DNA of 22,838 nucleotides, taken from CAIXZV01 sp037446495 (GTDB lineage: Bacteria > Chloroflexota > Limnocylindria > Limnocylindrales > CSP1-4). Under the pieces are notes generated by a model. The model ran no database searches and had not been told where the DNA came from. It was given only the letters and a program-made list of their open reading frames with translations. The position numbers were made by a program, and so were the translations under genes. The stretch is from NCBI GenBank assembly GCA_037446495.1, contig JBBIIL010000047.1:1-22838 (forward strand), given 5' to 3'. Positions 22,231 through 22,838 of this stretch are shown piece after piece; position 1 is the stretch's first letter, and each line of letters starts with the position of its first letter.

Positions 22231-22263
22231 ATGCCACCGGCGACGAAGCCCGGTGTACGTTGA
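22231..22263 (+). CDS. Possible 10-aa leader peptide
   Basis: ATG 22231 starts a 10-codon ORF (MPPATKPGVR) ending TGA at 22261-22263, preceded by AAGGAAGG at 22219-22226. It lies within the probable 5' UTR of the zinc-ribbon gene, 142 bases upstream of its start. Part of the ORF forms a second hairpin, CACCGG/CCGGTG (22235-22255). It could be a regulatory leader, but an ORF this short needs experimental support. Confidence 0.3.
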   Translation: MPPATKPGVR

Positions 22264-22390
22264 CCTGACCACCACCGGTGCGCCCCCCAGGGAGCTGGCA
22301 CGGATCCGTGGACGTGGTCCGGCGTACTCCCCGCTGGCGAGAGCGTCCTTGGATCCTTCCCTAGCAGCGCACCCGAAGTCCCGCGCCCCG

Positions 22391-22397
22391 GGAGGAG
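22391..22397 (+). promoter_or_regulatory. Ribosome binding site of zinc-ribbon gene
   Basis: GGAGGAG, eight bases before GTG 22406. It fixes that start over upstream in-frame codons (the frame is open from about 22253). Confidence 0.7.
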
Positions 22398-22405
22398 CTG
22401 CTCGT

Positions 22406-22744
22406 GTGACGTATGCCGATCAGACGATGGTCTGCGTCGATTGCGGCGTGGAGTTCATCCATTCCGCAGCAGACCAGGAGTACTACACCCAGAAGGGGTT
22501 CACCTCGGAGCCCAAACGGTGCGCATCCTGCCGCGCATACCGACGGGCGACACGCGACGGCTCCGGCGACGATCGCACGTCCGGCGCGCCGCGGGGCTTC
22601 GAGCGTGCCGAGGACCGGGGCCCGCGCGAGTACTTCGTCGCCATCTGCACCAGCTGCGGGAATCAGGCCCAGGTGCCCTTCAAGCCGCGCATGGACAAGC
22701 CGGTGTACTGCAGCGACTGCTTCCGGCAGATCAGGCCCGACTAG
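22406..22744 (+). CDS. Double zinc-ribbon protein
   Basis: 112 aa from GTG 22406 behind GGAGGAG. Two four-cysteine clusters are visible: C10-x2-C13 with C39-x2-C42 (MVCVDCGVEF ... KRCASCR), and C81-x2-C84 with C102-x2-C105 (ICTSCG ... VYCSDCF). The first half, with DQEYYTQKGF and EPKRCxxCR, is the probable zinc-binding domain found in many small bacterial proteins; the second, with VPFKPRMDKPVYC, is the CxxC-type ribbon often found with it. A charged Gly/Arg/Asp-rich linker (about 47-75) joins them. No enzymatic motif; likely a nucleic-acid or protein-binding accessory factor, exact role unknown. The long 5' region suggests post-transcriptional control. Confidence 0.85.
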   Translation: MTYADQTMVCVDCGVEFIHSAADQEYYTQKGFTSEPKRCASCRAYRRATRDGSGDDRTSGAPRGFERAEDRGPREYFVAICTSCGNQAQVPFKPRMDKPVYCSDCFRQIRPD

Positions 22745-22832
22745 GGGCGCCGTCGGCGGGCGGGCGCGGGGCGCCGTCGGCGGGCGGGCGCCGTCAATGG
22801 GCGTGGCGCGGGGCGCCGTCGGCGGGCGGGCG
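22744..22832 (+). repeat. Three copies of a 23-base G-rich repeat
   Basis: Identical 23-base copies beginning GGGGCGCCGTCGG at 22744-22766, 22768-22790 and 22810-22832. The first two are separated by one base, the third by 19 bases. The repeat begins at the last base of the zinc-ribbon stop codon and reaches the window edge. G runs give quadruplex potential on the plus strand; there is no T-tract to make it an obvious intrinsic terminator. Confidence 0.8.
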
Positions 22833-22838
22833 GCCGTC

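Larger units (their letters stand above)
21890..22405. other. Long divergent intergenic region
   Basis: No full gene. It contains an inverted repeat TGACA-N7-TGTCA (22123-22139) in an AT-richer patch, a TATGCT -10-like element (22180-22185), a small hairpin, a possible 10-codon leader ORF, and about 140 further bases of probable 5' UTR before the zinc-ribbon gene. Confidence 0.6.

Noticed and set aside
22744..22832. CRISPR array at the right edge
   Set aside because: Spacers are 1 and 19 bases, too short and unequal; it is a tandem G-rich repeat.

Overview
This is a GC-rich (roughly 70% G+C by eye), gene-dense bacterial window that looks like part of a metagenome-assembled genome: it has two runs of exactly 100 N (6745-6844 and 8834-8933). 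The mix of an OpcA-assisted glucose-6-phosphate dehydrogenase, a citrate synthase, a polytopic LytR-CpsA-Psr protein, YhaN/YhaO-like repair proteins and leaderless -10 elements suits a high-GC Chloroflexota (for example a Limnocylindria-like lineage) or, less likely, an actinobacterium. This placement is inference; the window holds no rRNA or other marker gene.

Layout. (1) Positions 1-5067 are an envelope region: a membrane-anchored alpha/beta-hydrolase esterase (5' end outside the window), translationally coupled to a DUF2156 / MprF-type aminoacyl-phosphatidylglycerol synthase, followed convergently by a membrane GT2 glycosyltransferase. (2) Positions 5240-14113 are a carbon-metabolism block on the plus strand: transketolase (interrupted by a gap), RpiB, a nucleotidyltransferase-fold protein with a small overlapping partner, a repeat-bearing intergenic region with the second gap, then zwf-opcA-pgl and citrate synthase. 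Zwf, OpcA and Pgl supply the first two oxidative pentose-phosphate steps, and RpiB and Tkt the non-oxidative interconversions; gnd, rpe and tal are not in the window. (3) Positions 14292-15971 encode an LCP-family cell-wall ligase. (4) Positions 16031-21889 lie mostly on the minus strand: a class I photolyase, a truncated Pnkp-like kinase remnant (plus strand), an EamA transporter with no canonical start for its first helix, and a YhaN/YhaO (SbcC/SbcD-like) pair. (5) Positions 21890-22838 hold a long divergent intergenic region with a possible leader peptide, a small double-zinc-ribbon protein, and a G-rich 23-base repeat at the right edge.

The most interesting points are: the nucleotidyltransferase/small-protein pair placed 4 bases after rpiB; the esterase/aminoacyl-lipid synthase couple; a likely ATT start for the EamA gene; a decayed polynucleotide-kinase gene; a TANNNT-N6-ATG (leaderless) arrangement shared by two or three genes; a 10-codon leader ORF ahead of the zinc-ribbon gene; and several intergenic repeats. 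I found no CRISPR array, transposase, prophage or classical defence island. No single feature can be called a new system from sequence alone.
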